DNA of 64,000 bases from UBA6544 sp049601975 (GTDB lineage Bacteria; Pseudomonadota; Alphaproteobacteria; UBA8366): the NCBI GenBank assembly GCA_049601975.1, contig JBMYRC010000006.1, positions 5,266 to 69,265 on the forward strand, read 5' to 3'. This document shows, in pieces, positions 8,620 to 17,632 of this stretch. How positions within the stretch are numbered: the stretch's first letter is position 1; every line of letters begins with the position of its first letter. Below the pieces are notes generated by a model. That model was not told where the DNA came from and searched no databases. It saw nothing but the letters and a program-made list of their open reading frames with translations. A program made the translations under genes and the position numbers.

Positions 8620-9315
8620 GGCTTCCGCCAATTCTTTTGGCATGGTGACGAAGGGCGAATGTCCGCTCTCCAGCGTCAGTACCGACGCGCAGGGCGTGTC
8701 CCGCACCATCTCGCGCTGCAGCGTATAACCGATGGCTTTGTCTTGCGTGCAGTGGATATAGACCCGGGGAACGCGACCGAACCGATCCTCGGTGAACACG
8801 GCTTTTTCGCGGAAGATCGAAACCGGCTCCGGCCCAATTCGCACCATCGCGGTTTTGAAATCCGCGTCGCTCGCATCCTGATAAAACGCGCGCCGGGCGG
8901 CGTCTCGAGAGATCGTAAAATACGCCACGCCGTCGATCTCTATGCGCTCCGAGGCTATAAGCGCTTCAGTATCGCGTCGGGCCAAAGACGCCAGTGTCTC
9001 TCGGGATTGTGGCAGGTAGGCGGTCAGATAAATCAACCTCTCGATTTGGTCCGGCACGGCTTCCGCAGCGCGCGAAATCACCGCGCCCGCCATGCTATGG
9101 CCGACAAGTACGACCGGCCCGTTGGACACGGCCAGTTCCGCGACAAACGCCCCATACCGCTCGAGCGACAGCTCCGACATCGGCGTCGCATCATCGCCGT
9201 GTCCCGGTAAATCCGGCGCCGCCACGCTGTGCCCCGCGGCCTCGAGCAGCAGCGCCACCCGCTCCCAACACCACCCGCCGTGACAGGCGCCGTGGATCAA
9301 TAGAAAGTTTGCCAT
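8599..9315 (-). CDS. Alpha/beta hydrolase, hydroxynitrile-lyase/esterase-like
   Basis: 238 residues. Starts with FLLIHGACHGGWCWERV (oxyanion-hole HG motif), then PDLPGHGDD, the nucleophile elbow GHSMAG, a late acid in HCTQDKAIGY and the catalytic His of LESGHSPFV. This is the small, lid-bearing subgroup related to plant methylesterases and hydroxynitrile lyases. Cytoplasmic, no signal peptide. The gene is convergent and overlaps the VOC gene by 21 bases. Esterase-type activity is likely; the substrate is unknown. Confidence 0.88.
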   Translation of the reverse strand: MANFLLIHGACHGGWCWERVALLLEAAGHSVAAPDLPGHGDDATPMSELSLERYGAFVAELAVSNGPVVLVGHSMAGAVISRAAEAVPDQIERLIYLTAYLPQSRETLASLARRDTEALIASERIEIDGVAYFTISRDAARRAFYQDASDADFKTAMVRIGPEPVSIFREKAVFTEDRFGRVPRVYIHCTQDKAIGYTLQREMVRDTPCASVLTLESGHSPFVTMPKELAEALLSLSE

Positions 9316-9393
9316 AGCTCAAATCCCGTGACACCGGTGGAACGCTTTTGTAGCGTCTCGCCACCGATTTGGACACCCTAGCCCGGACCTCAA

Positions 9394-10605
9394 ATGGAAA
9401 TGCTCCCGATCTGGCGCCGCCCGGTCTTCATTCTGATCTCTTGCATTATCATGGTGATGATCGCCTACGGCACACGGCAAAGCTTCGGGCTTTTTATGCG
9501 CCCGATGAGCATCGATATGGGCTGGGGCCGCGAGGTACTTTCCTTCGCACTGGCTACGCAAAATCTACTGATCGGTGCTGGAGCCGCATTCGCAGGGGCA
9601 CTCGCGACCCGGTGGGGTGCTGCGAAAACTATCGCGCTCGGCGGCGGGCTCTATGCGTTGGGTCTCTTCTTCATGTCTCAATCTACTACGCCGGAAGCCC
9701 TGTTTTTGAGCAGCGGCATATTGGCCGGCATAGGGCTCAGCGGCTGCGGTGTGCCGCTAATGGCCGGCGTCGTCGGACAAGTGGCTCCAGAGCGCCACCG
9801 CACGACCTGGATTGGTCTAATCACGGGTGCGGCGACCGGCGGACAGCTTGTGCTGCTACCATCCACGCAACACCTGCTCAGCGCATTCGATTGGGTCTTT
9901 GCGGTCATCGTGATGTCGATACTGGCCGCGATGATCCTGCCCATGGCGCTGGGGATCAGTAGTGCCAGCAAGGCCGCGCACAAATCGACGCGACCAAATC
10001 AATCCATTCGCGAGTCACTCCGCGAGGCCGGGAGCCATCGCGGCTACTTGCTCTTGATCCTCGGATTTTATGTCTGCGGATTCCAAGTGCAGTTTATCGG
10101 TAGCCACCTGCCGGCCCATATCGTCGATGCGGGGAGTACACCCGAATGGGGCGCCATCGCGCTGATGCTGGTCGCCTTCTTCAACATGATCGGCAGTTGG
10201 GGCTGCGGTTGGATCGGCGACCGCTACCGCAAGAAATACGCGCTCAGCATCCTCTATACGTTCCGCTCGTTGCTGATCGTCGGATTTGTTCTGTTGCCTA
10301 TTACGCCGCTGACCATCGTCATCTTCTCGGCGGGCGTGGGACTAACGTGGCTCGGCACCCTACCCCTCGTTAGCGGAATCATTATCGATGTCTTCGGTAT
10401 CCGCTACATGGCGATGCTGTTCGGCGTCGTTTATTTCAGCCACCAGCTGGGCGCGTTCAGCGGCGTTTGGCTCGGCGGGATTATATTTGATACCACGCAG
10501 AGCTACGACGCGATTTGGTGGATTGCCGTCGCACTTGGATTTACGACGGCACTCATCCACCTACCGATCGACGACAAACCCCTGGCACGAATGGCGGAAG
10601 CGTAA
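9394..10605 (+). CDS. MFS transporter
   Basis: 403 residues with 12 predicted hydrophobic segments. The first helix region GTRQSFGLFMRPMS and the intracellular loop GDRYRKKYAL fit the monocarboxylate/oxalate-formate-type branch of the major facilitator superfamily. A soluble loop rich in Ser/Lys (SSASKAAHKSTRPNQ) lies between the two halves. There is no clear ribosome site ahead of the ATG. It is probably an organic-acid or small-metabolite carrier in the inner membrane; direction and substrate cannot be assigned. Confidence 0.85.
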   Translation: MEMLPIWRRPVFILISCIIMVMIAYGTRQSFGLFMRPMSIDMGWGREVLSFALATQNLLIGAGAAFAGALATRWGAAKTIALGGGLYALGLFFMSQSTTPEALFLSSGILAGIGLSGCGVPLMAGVVGQVAPERHRTTWIGLITGAATGGQLVLLPSTQHLLSAFDWVFAVIVMSILAAMILPMALGISSASKAAHKSTRPNQSIRESLREAGSHRGYLLLILGFYVCGFQVQFIGSHLPAHIVDAGSTPEWGAIALMLVAFFNMIGSWGCGWIGDRYRKKYALSILYTFRSLLIVGFVLLPITPLTIVIFSAGVGLTWLGTLPLVSGIIIDVFGIRYMAMLFGVVYFSHQLGAFSGVWLGGIIFDTTQSYDAIWWIAVALGFTTALIHLPIDDKPLARMAEA

Positions 10606-10613
10606 ACGATCGC

Positions 10614-11747
10614 TTACTCAGCGGCCTCGGCCGGTCGCGGGCGGGCCCATTCGCGTTCCTTGTCACGTAGGAAACGAAAACCGTAGGCGCGCTCATATTG
10701 CGGCGGTGAGCTTGTTTCCACATCCAATGCGGCCGCGGCACGAACTGCCCAGTGCGGATCGAACAACAGGCCCCGCGCCAAAGCCACCATGTCGGCCTTA
10801 CCGTCGGCGACGATACTCTCCGCATGGTGCGGATCGTAGATCATCCCTACCGCCATGGTCGGCATGCCGGTTTCATTGCGGATCTTCTCGGCGAAATCAA
10901 CCTGGTATCCCTCGCCCAACTCCAAACGAGTGTTGCCGGAGATGCCGCCGCTGGAGGCACAAATGTAGTCACAAGCGAGCTCTTTCAGCTTGCCCGCAAA
11001 GACAACGGAATCTTCCGGCGTCCAGCCGTGCTCTTCCCAATCGGTCGCCGAGATACGAATGCCCATCGGCTTTTCTTCCGGCCAAACCGCGCGCATTGCC
11101 GCAAACACCTCAAGCGGGTAGCGCATGCGATTGTCGATCGGCCCGCCGTATTCATCGTTCCGCGTATTGGCGATCGGCGAGAGGAACTCGTGCAACAGGT
11201 AACCATGCGCGCCGTGCACTTCGATCATGTCGAAGCCGAGACGGTCGGAGCGCTTCGTCGCCTCGACAAACGCATCCCGCACCACATCCATTTCAGCGCG
11301 GTCCATGCTTCGTGGCGTGTGCCAACCCTCGCCCTGCGGATTGGCAGAGCTACTGATTGTCTCCCAAGCTCCAGCACCTTCCTTCAGCGGATCACGCCCT
11401 TCCCAAGGGCGATGGGTTGAGGCCTTGCGTCCGGCATGCGCCAGCTGAATGCCCATTTTCGCTTGGCCGTACTCACGGCAGAACCGCATGACACGGCCGA
11501 GCGCCTCCTCGTTATCATCGCACCAAAGACCTAAATCCTGGGCCGTAATCCGCCCACGCGGCTCAACCGCCGCCGCTTCAGTGATCACAAGACCGATGCC
11601 CGAAGTCGCGAATTGTCCCAGATGCATCAAATGCCAATCCGTGGCATTGCCGTTGTCGGCACTATATTCACACATCGGTGAGACGATGGTGCGGTTGTCG
11701 ATGGTCATGCCGCGCATGGAAAAAGGAGAGAACAATTGGCTGCTCAT
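10614..11747 (-). CDS. NADH:flavin oxidoreductase, YqjM-type old yellow enzyme
   Basis: 377 residues. FMN-dependent ene-reductase of the OYE family. YqjM-class features: Cys in SPMCEYSADNG near residue 25 (redox-tuning Cys of thermophilic-like OYEs), QLAHAGRKAS, the paired histidines in EVHGAHGYLLHEFLSP (substrate carbonyl binding), NTRNDEYGG, and a C-terminal ARGLLFDPHW with the flavin-contact arginine. An AAGGGA site lies ahead of the ATG. It reduces activated C=C bonds with NAD(P)H in the cytoplasm. It stands alone, convergent with the MFS gene eight bases away. Confidence 0.93.
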   Translation of the reverse strand: MSSQLFSPFSMRGMTIDNRTIVSPMCEYSADNGNATDWHLMHLGQFATSGIGLVITEAAAVEPRGRITAQDLGLWCDDNEEALGRVMRFCREYGQAKMGIQLAHAGRKASTHRPWEGRDPLKEGAGAWETISSSANPQGEGWHTPRSMDRAEMDVVRDAFVEATKRSDRLGFDMIEVHGAHGYLLHEFLSPIANTRNDEYGGPIDNRMRYPLEVFAAMRAVWPEEKPMGIRISATDWEEHGWTPEDSVVFAGKLKELACDYICASSGGISGNTRLELGEGYQVDFAEKIRNETGMPTMAVGMIYDPHHAESIVADGKADMVALARGLLFDPHWAVRAAAALDVETSSPPQYERAYGFRFLRDKEREWARPRPAEAAE

Positions 11748-11839
11748 GGAAGGCTTCCCTTACTATTGCTATGATTTGTCGAATATGTAGCCCGAGCGCT
11801 GACGTCGGCCAAGTCCCAGAAACCGCTTAGATGACCGCG

Positions 11840-12901
11840 CTATTGAAAGCGCGGTATAACCTTCTCGCCGATCAGCTCAATCGACCGCATGACCTGCTCG
11901 TGCGTGGTATTACCCGCTTGCATCATAAAGACCATTTGATCTAGGCCGATTTCCCCCCAGCGTTCGACGACCCGCGAACAGGTGTCGGCATCGCCACCGA
12001 CGACCATCGCGTCGTCAATCAGCTCTTCATCTGTCCGGTCTTTAACCGTCGCCAAGACACCCTTAATCCCCGCAGCAGAGCCGAAGCGCAAACGATTCAA
12101 TTCCGCATCATTCTGGCCGTAGTACCAACGCGCCGCCGATGTCGCGATGCCGCGCCCGGTCGCATCGTCGTCGTGGCAACAGGTGATGGCGAAAGCGCCG
12201 GCGCTTGGGTTGGCGTACTGGCCATCCCAATCATCGGGACCACTCATTTTAATCTCCCGCCAATAGGCATCGACTGCGTCCTTCGCCTCTTCGGGTGGCA
12301 ATCGGGTCACGCCTATGACGCCAAGGCCCCGTTTTGCCGCGCGAGCCCAAGATTCTAAATTCGAAGCGGCAGTCCACAATGGCGGATGCGGTTTTTGAAT
12401 AACCCGTGGCACGACCTGGCGCGCCGGTAGGTCGAAGAACTGGCCCTTAAATCCCGGGAAATGCTCATGCTCGAACATGGACATCACCGCCGTCACAGAT
12501 TCGTCCGCATACGCGCGCGCGTCGTCACCACTCACGCCGAACCCTTCGGTAATGTATTCCGCCGTGCCACGACCGAAACCAAACTCGGCACGGCCTTCGC
12601 TTAAAATATCCAAGGTCGCGACCCGTTCCGCCACATGGAACGGGTGATGACACGGCAATACGACAACCCCGAAGCCGAGTCGGATGCGCTTGGTGCGCTG
12701 ACTGATCGCCGCCAGCATCATATCCGGCGCGGCACTATGTCCGATCTCGACATAGAAATGCTGCTCGGTAATCCAGATGCGGTCGAAACCGGCCTCTTCC
12801 GCTTTCACTGCCTGCTCGACCGCGTTCCAATGCGCTTCCCGTTCGGTCGTCTCCGACCACGGTCGAGGCATTTGCAGTTGAATCATGAATCCGAACTTCA
12901 T
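11840..12901 (-). CDS. LLM-class flavin-dependent oxidoreductase (luciferase-like)
   Basis: 353 residues from ATG 12901, preceded by TTGGAGG; the open frame extends 14 codons further but without a better site. Bacterial-luciferase-type TIM barrel: FDRIWITEQHF, RIRLGFGVVVLPCHHPFHVAERVATLDILSEGRAEFGFGRG pattern and EGFGVSGDDARA. Such two-component monooxygenases use FMNH2 and oxygen on small organics. It is divergent from the LysR gene at 13009 and may be under its control. Substrate unknown. Confidence 0.88.
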   Translation of the reverse strand: MKFGFMIQLQMPRPWSETTEREAHWNAVEQAVKAEEAGFDRIWITEQHFYVEIGHSAAPDMMLAAISQRTKRIRLGFGVVVLPCHHPFHVAERVATLDILSEGRAEFGFGRGTAEYITEGFGVSGDDARAYADESVTAVMSMFEHEHFPGFKGQFFDLPARQVVPRVIQKPHPPLWTAASNLESWARAAKRGLGVIGVTRLPPEEAKDAVDAYWREIKMSGPDDWDGQYANPSAGAFAITCCHDDDATGRGIATSAARWYYGQNDAELNRLRFGSAAGIKGVLATVKDRTDEELIDDAMVVGGDADTCSRVVERWGEIGLDQMVFMMQAGNTTHEQVMRSIELIGEKVIPRFQ

Positions 12902-12964
12902 TCCATCCTCCAAGGCTTGAGTATCAGGAGCATAGGGCCTCAAGCTTCATTGCGTCTAATGCAT

Positions 12965-12977
12965 TTCATATATAGAA
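12965..12977. promoter_or_regulatory. Candidate LysR-type T-N11-A operator
   Basis: TTCATATATAGAA is a near-perfect dyad with the T-N11-A shape preferred by LysR regulators. It lies in the 107-base divergent region between the luciferase-like gene and the LysR gene, about 30 bases ahead of the regulator start. The position suits autoregulation plus control of the divergent gene. Role is inferred. Confidence 0.4.
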
Positions 12978-13008
12978 TTTATTACAATTGCGCATAACAG
13001 AGATCGAG

Positions 13009-13959
13009 ATGGATTTCCGAGACCTACGGTACTTCCAAGCCGTCGCCGAGCAAGGCAGCTACAGCCGCGCAGCGGATGCGCTGCGTATTTCACAGCCGGC
13101 TCTCAGCCGCGCCGTCCAACGCCTCGAACTTGATTTAGATGTCTCGCTCTTCGAACGACACGGACATGGCGCACGTCTGACGGAATCCGGCCGGGCCTTG
13201 ATCGAACGCGCGAACGGGTTGTTGCGGCAATTGGAGCAAGCCCGCGCCGAGGTCCAGGGTGGGATCGAAACACCCTCCGGCGTATTGGATTTCGCCGTAC
13301 CACCGGGTGCCGCGACCTATCTCGTGCCGCCGATCATCACGGCCCTACAGGCGGCATACCCAAATGTGTTTTTGCGTGTCCACGAAGGATTCAGTGGTCA
13401 GCTCAGCGATTGGATTGCGCGCGGTCAGGTTGACCTCGCCTGTATCCACGATCCCATTCCAATGCGCGGTGTCGCCGTGACCCCCTTGGTCGACGAGGAA
13501 TTATTTCTGGTCGGCCGCGATCTTCCGTTGAAGGGCCCGTGTGCTCGGATCAAGGACTTGGCTGATATCCCGCTCATCCTACCAAGCCATGCGCATAGCC
13601 TGCGACGATTGATCGACGGATTGGTCGCGGAGAAACGGATCACCCTGGACCTCCGAGCGGAAGTCGACGGGCAACCGATCATCAAACTCTTGCTGAGAGA
13701 AGGTGTCGGCGCATCCCTCTTGACCTGGGGCGCGATCCACGAAGAAGTCGAACGGGGCGAGCTGACCGCGCTGAAATTCAAGCCCTCGCTAAGCTGGCCG
13801 CTTACCTTGCTCGAACGGAGCGACGCGACGGTATCGGCGCCCCACATCACCTTGGTGGAAACCGTAAAGCGGGTCGCACGCGAGCTAACGATTTCCGGTG
13901 CATGGCCCGGCCGGGCGCTCGATGGACGGCTCAAACAGAAAGGCAAACTGACCGCATGA
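13009..13959 (+). CDS. LysR-family transcriptional regulator
   Basis: 316 residues. Winged helix at residues 1-60 (DFRDLRYFQAVAEQGSYSRAADALRISQPALSRAVQRLE), then a linker helix and a LysR_substrate effector domain (FAVPPGAATYLVPPII, EGVGASLLTWGAI). ATG 13009 is chosen over the TTG at 12988 because it gives the normal MDFRDLRYF start. The stop overlaps the ATG of the EctC-like gene (ATGA), so regulator and enzyme are co-translated. That is unusual, since LysR genes normally sit divergent from their targets. It probably senses a compound tied to the EctC-like enzyme and exporter. Confidence 0.93.
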   Translation: MDFRDLRYFQAVAEQGSYSRAADALRISQPALSRAVQRLELDLDVSLFERHGHGARLTESGRALIERANGLLRQLEQARAEVQGGIETPSGVLDFAVPPGAATYLVPPIITALQAAYPNVFLRVHEGFSGQLSDWIARGQVDLACIHDPIPMRGVAVTPLVDEELFLVGRDLPLKGPCARIKDLADIPLILPSHAHSLRRLIDGLVAEKRITLDLRAEVDGQPIIKLLLREGVGASLLTWGAIHEEVERGELTALKFKPSLSWPLTLLERSDATVSAPHITLVETVKRVARELTISGAWPGRALDGRLKQKGKLTA

Positions 13960-14336
13960 TTGTCCGAAACCTTGCCGAATTGACCGGTTCGCGCCGCCAC
14001 GTCAGGTCCCCCACCAGCGAGAGCACTCGCCTGCTACTGGCAGAAGACGGTATGGGGTTTTCCCTGAACGTGACCGAAATTGAAGCGGGCCTCGAAATCC
14101 AAATGTGCTATCAACATCATCTCGAAGCCGTCTATTGCGTCTCCGGCACCGGCAGCATCGAGGATGAAGCCACGGGCACGGTTCACGATATCGCACCGGG
14201 GACGATCTACGCCCTCGACCAACATGACGCACATGTCCTGCGCTCCGCGACGAAACTCGAATTAATCTGCGTCTTCAACCCGGCGCTGGTCGGGACCGAG
14301 ACAAGAGACTCTTCAGGCGGTTATCCGCCACCATGA
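13956..14336 (+). CDS. EctC-like (ectoine synthase family) cupin, stand-alone
   Basis: 126 residues, the normal EctC length. Ectoine synthase closes N-gamma-acetyl-diaminobutyrate to ectoine. Family hallmarks are clear: RLLLAEDGMGFSLN, HHLEAVYCVSGTGSIED (metal Glu), PGTIYALDQHDAHVLR (metal Tyr and His) and ICVFNPALVG. Differences from true EctC: the conserved Trp of the N-terminal WES(R)R block is Ser here (TSESTR), and the tail lacks the usual HDEDG histidine. No ectA or ectB is near. It is coupled to LysR (4-base overlap) and followed by an exporter. It may be an orphan EctC acting on a related substrate; the reaction is not established. Confidence 0.88.
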   Translation: MIVRNLAELTGSRRHVRSPTSESTRLLLAEDGMGFSLNVTEIEAGLEIQMCYQHHLEAVYCVSGTGSIEDEATGTVHDIAPGTIYALDQHDAHVLRSATKLELICVFNPALVGTETRDSSGGYPPP

Positions 14337-14391
14337 CAAATTGCCGCGATATCATTGCGCGCACCCGCCAAAGGTCCAGATTGTTACTGCC

Positions 14392-15969
14392 TTGTATAAC
14401 GAAAGTATAGACGACCTCTTCGCCCGATACGGACCTGCTTACAAATGGTTCGCGACGATCACGTCGGTCATCGGCGGCATGACGGTCATTCTCGCCAGCT
14501 CGACGGTTAACGTCGCGTTCCCGGATATTATGGGCGCGTTCGGCATTGGCCGCGATCAGGCACAACTGCTCTCAACCGGATATTTCGGCGCGATGACCGG
14601 TGGCATGTTGCTGTCCGCCTGGGTCATTCAGAACTTCGGCCAACGGACCGCCTTTATCGGCGCACTCTTGATTTTCATATTGGGCTCCGCGATGAGTGGC
14701 CTCGCCACCAATACCGCGTTGCTCTCGTTCGGCCGGGTCTTCCAAGGGACGGCCGCGGGCGTCGTACAACCCCTCGCCATGGCGGTCACATTCTCGGTCT
14801 GGCCGTCGCGGTCCAAGGGTATGTCCATGGGCCTGTTCAGTATGGGCATGGTATTAGCGCCAATCATAGGACCGACGATGGGCGGCCTCGCGCTCGAGTA
14901 TTTCAATTGGCACTACATTTTTTTACTACAACTGCCGACCGCCATCGTCGCCTGCGTTCTCGGTATCCTGTTTATGCCGAGCAAGGAATTACCGAAGAAA
15001 CTGCCGAAGTTCGACTTCACCGGCTTGCTGCTAATGTGGACCAGCCTCGCCTGTCTTTTGCTGTCCTTCAGTTTTGGCCAACGGCTCGGTTGGGTCTCGG
15101 ATATCATTATCGCCGGGTTCACCATCGGCGTGATCTCTGCGATCGGCTTTATCTTCCGACAAATCTACGGCTCGCACCCGCTCGTCAACATGAAGCTGTT
15201 CTTGGTCCCCCGCTTTAGCGCCGCCGCCGTGATTTCCTTCTTTGCCGGATGCGCGTTCTTATCCTCGACATTCATGATCCCGCTATTTGTCCAAGAAATT
15301 CAACATTACACGCCGCTTCGAGCCGGCATGATGATGATTCCAGGCGGCCTGTCGCTGCTCATCCTATTCCCGCTGTCGGGCCGTCTGACCGATTTATTCC
15401 CAACCAGCTATTTGATCTATTTCGGGCTGTTCTCGTTCGGAATGGCATTTGTCCTAATGTCACAGGCCGATGTGAATACGCCGTTCTGGACCTTCGTATC
15501 CTTCACAATCCTGATCCGGGTTGGCACCGCCTTCATTCGACCAGTCATGAACACGGAAGCGCTGCGGGCGTTGCCGCCGGACCTCGTCAATCAAGGATCG
15601 GGAGTTGTCAATTTCATCCGTATGCTGGGCGCGGCCATTGGCACGAATGTGCTCGTCGTCTTCCTTGAGCTGCGCATTCCGCTGCACATGGACGCCTTCA
15701 CCGCCACGCAAATCACTGTCAGCCAAGCGAGCGGGGAATTGTTGGATCATATTACCAGACTACTTTCGGAAGCCGGTGTCGCAGAGGCCATCCGTTCACC
15801 CGGTGCCCTAAATTATCTGGGTGAAGTCATCATGGCGCAGGCAAGTACGCGCGGCTTTCAGGACACGTTCTTGGCACTCGGCATCTTTGCGTTCTGCGGG
15901 TTTATACCGGCGATCTATCTCGCGCAGGCACAGCGAAAACCGACCCCCGCAGCTAATCCGGCGGAATAA
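14392..15969 (+). CDS. DHA2-family MFS transporter
   Basis: About 525 residues, 14 hydrophobic segments. Signature TVNVAFPDIMGAF in helix 1, LSAWVIQNFGQR loop and GRVFQGTAAGVVQPLAM. The start is uncertain. TTG 14392 gives an N-terminus (ESIDDLFARYGPAYKW) aligned with the paralogue at 57970 (STSDVLFARYGPKYRW); the frame also opens at TTG 14341, four bases after the EctC-like stop. No convincing ribosome site precedes either. Third gene of the LysR/EctC-like unit, so it may export the product of that enzyme. Inner membrane, proton-driven. Confidence 0.85.
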   Translation: MYNESIDDLFARYGPAYKWFATITSVIGGMTVILASSTVNVAFPDIMGAFGIGRDQAQLLSTGYFGAMTGGMLLSAWVIQNFGQRTAFIGALLIFILGSAMSGLATNTALLSFGRVFQGTAAGVVQPLAMAVTFSVWPSRSKGMSMGLFSMGMVLAPIIGPTMGGLALEYFNWHYIFLLQLPTAIVACVLGILFMPSKELPKKLPKFDFTGLLLMWTSLACLLLSFSFGQRLGWVSDIIIAGFTIGVISAIGFIFRQIYGSHPLVNMKLFLVPRFSAAAVISFFAGCAFLSSTFMIPLFVQEIQHYTPLRAGMMMIPGGLSLLILFPLSGRLTDLFPTSYLIYFGLFSFGMAFVLMSQADVNTPFWTFVSFTILIRVGTAFIRPVMNTEALRALPPDLVNQGSGVVNFIRMLGAAIGTNVLVVFLELRIPLHMDAFTATQITVSQASGELLDHITRLLSEAGVAEAIRSPGALNYLGEVIMAQASTRGFQDTFLALGIFAFCGFIPAIYLAQAQRKPTPAANPAE

Positions 15970-15972
15970 TCC

Positions 15973-17019
15973 CTATTTGAATGCGGGCATCACCTGTTCC
16001 GCGATCAGCCTAGTGCTATTCGAGATTTGCGCTTCAGTCAGCAAATTCCCCGCGTTCAGCTCCATCACAACGCCGTCGATACCGAGGACTTCCTGCCATT
16101 CAGTCAAGCGATCCACCAACATGGCCGGTGTCCCGATAGCAGCGCGGGACGCCAGGATATCGTCATAAGACAGTGCCGAAAGCGCCTGTGATATCTTGGC
16201 ACGCATGGCCTCGGCACTCGCTCCCTGCGCTCCGGCGGAAGCTATCATCTTCGCCTGACGTTCGAAATAATGGATGATGCAGTCGCGCGGCTCATCGTAG
16301 GCCGCTTGTTCGGTGTCTGCTGCATAAACCGGTACCCGCAGGAAGACGCTCCCGTTGCCCTCATGGCCGGCCTTCTTCCAAATATCGCGGTAGACGGCGA
16401 TGTTGATCTTCAAGGAATCGAGCCCGTCACCGCGCAGGCCAACGAAGAGCGGCAATCCCTCCTCAGCCACCGTCTTAAAGGTCCCGGGAGAAGAAGCCGC
16501 CATCCGCATCGGAGGGTGCGGCTTTTGAATCGGAACCGGGATCAATTGCGCGTCGGAGACTTGATAGTATTTTCCATCATGCGAGAATTTCTCGCCAGTC
16601 CAGGCTTTCCGCAAGACCGTCAACGACTCCTCGAACCGTTCCTGACTTTCGCCGTAGTCGATATTGTAAATCTTGTATTGCCGCGCGAAGCCGCTGCGCC
16701 CGATTCCGAAATCGAGCCGCCCACCGCTGATCTGATCGACCGACGCAGATTCTTCCGCGACCCGCAGCGGGTTGGTCAACGGCAGGACATAAACCGCCAT
16801 GCCAATACGAACCCGTTTGGTACATTGCGCAAGCGCACCGGCGACGACGATGGGAGAAGACAGGACTGAGCGATCCGGCATGAAATGAAATTCCGAGAGC
16901 CAGATGCTGTCTAATCCGGTGTCCTCGCAAAGACGCGCGTGATCGAAGCCTTCGCGGAAGGCTTCCGCGTGAGAGACGCCCGACCGCGTGCCGAACTCCA
17001 TAAAACTACCGAAATGCAT
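15973..17019 (-). CDS. LLM-class flavin-dependent oxidoreductase (luciferase-like)
   Basis: 348 residues. Begins HFGSFMEFGTR and carries DSIWLSEFHFMPDRSVLSSP, RVRIGMAVYVLPLTNPLRVAEE and LDFGIGRSG, the pattern of alkanal-type flavin monooxygenases. A mid-protein IPVPIQKPHPPMRMAASS block is shared with the copy at 11840. It ends four bases from the convergent exporter stop. It follows the cupin gene (start 17502) on the same strand with a short gap, so the two may be co-transcribed. Reduced flavin must come from a reductase not seen here. Confidence 0.88.
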   Translation of the reverse strand: MHFGSFMEFGTRSGVSHAEAFREGFDHARLCEDTGLDSIWLSEFHFMPDRSVLSSPIVVAGALAQCTKRVRIGMAVYVLPLTNPLRVAEESASVDQISGGRLDFGIGRSGFARQYKIYNIDYGESQERFEESLTVLRKAWTGEKFSHDGKYYQVSDAQLIPVPIQKPHPPMRMAASSPGTFKTVAEEGLPLFVGLRGDGLDSLKINIAVYRDIWKKAGHEGNGSVFLRVPVYAADTEQAAYDEPRDCIIHYFERQAKMIASAGAQGASAEAMRAKISQALSALSYDDILASRAAIGTPAMLVDRLTEWQEVLGIDGVVMELNAGNLLTEAQISNSTRLIAEQVMPAFK

Positions 17020-17043
17020 TGCTGATCCTTATTCTTGTGCGGC

Positions 17044-17502
17044 CTAGCGTTCCAAATCCTGGTCTTCCAGCTTCGGTTTTTCTTTTTGATTGAAGCGCCC
17101 ATCATAGATCGGTGCCGCTCCAGTCGTGGGCCCTGGATATTGCATGAACAAAATCTTACAGCCATTTTCCGTTCGCATCTCGCACTCAAAATGCGGGTCT
17201 TGCATATAGACCAGGTCACCCGGCGTTAGTGTCCGGTCGCCGTATTCGCACTCGCCTTCAAGCACGTACCACATCTGAGCAAAGTCATGCTTGTGCAACG
17301 GGAAGCCGCCGCCGGGTCCGTAAGTCAGAATTCCTGCGTTTGGCTCCGTCGGATTCTCAGGCGTCGGATGGAACACCATCTGGCTTACATTAGCGAACCG
17401 GGCCATCTCGTGCGGTAGTTCTTCCGGCCGCCGAACAATCGGCGCATTGTGTGTCTTCGCCGCCTCTTCCGGCGTAATCTTAGGTTTGCTGTCATCAGGC
17501 AT
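17044..17502 (-). CDS. Single-domain cupin protein
   Basis: 152 residues from ATG 17502, preceded by GGAAGGG; the open frame runs 33 codons further, but that stretch looks non-coding. Cupin motif 1 is GGGFPLHKHDFAQMWYVLEGECEYG (two His and a Glu-like position); motif 2 is PGDLVYMQDPHFECEMRTENG. Likely a metal-binding beta-barrel enzyme or dioxygenase of unknown substrate. It is divergent from the desulfinase-like acyl-CoA dehydrogenase gene (131 bases), which makes a shared function possible but unproven. Confidence 0.82.
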   Translation of the reverse strand: MPDDSKPKITPEEAAKTHNAPIVRRPEELPHEMARFANVSQMVFHPTPENPTEPNAGILTYGPGGGFPLHKHDFAQMWYVLEGECEYGDRTLTPGDLVYMQDPHFECEMRTENGCKILFMQYPGPTTGAAPIYDGRFNQKEKPKLEDQDLER

Positions 17503-17632
17503 GGTCAGGCCCTTCCTGTTGCTGCGATAAAGCCGCTCGAAAATAACATAGCTTGCTTCCCACGAAGTCGAGAACTTGTCTGAAAAGAGCGTCCGGGACA
17601 TACTCCTGAAAAGTCGAAACAGGAGCCTCGCG

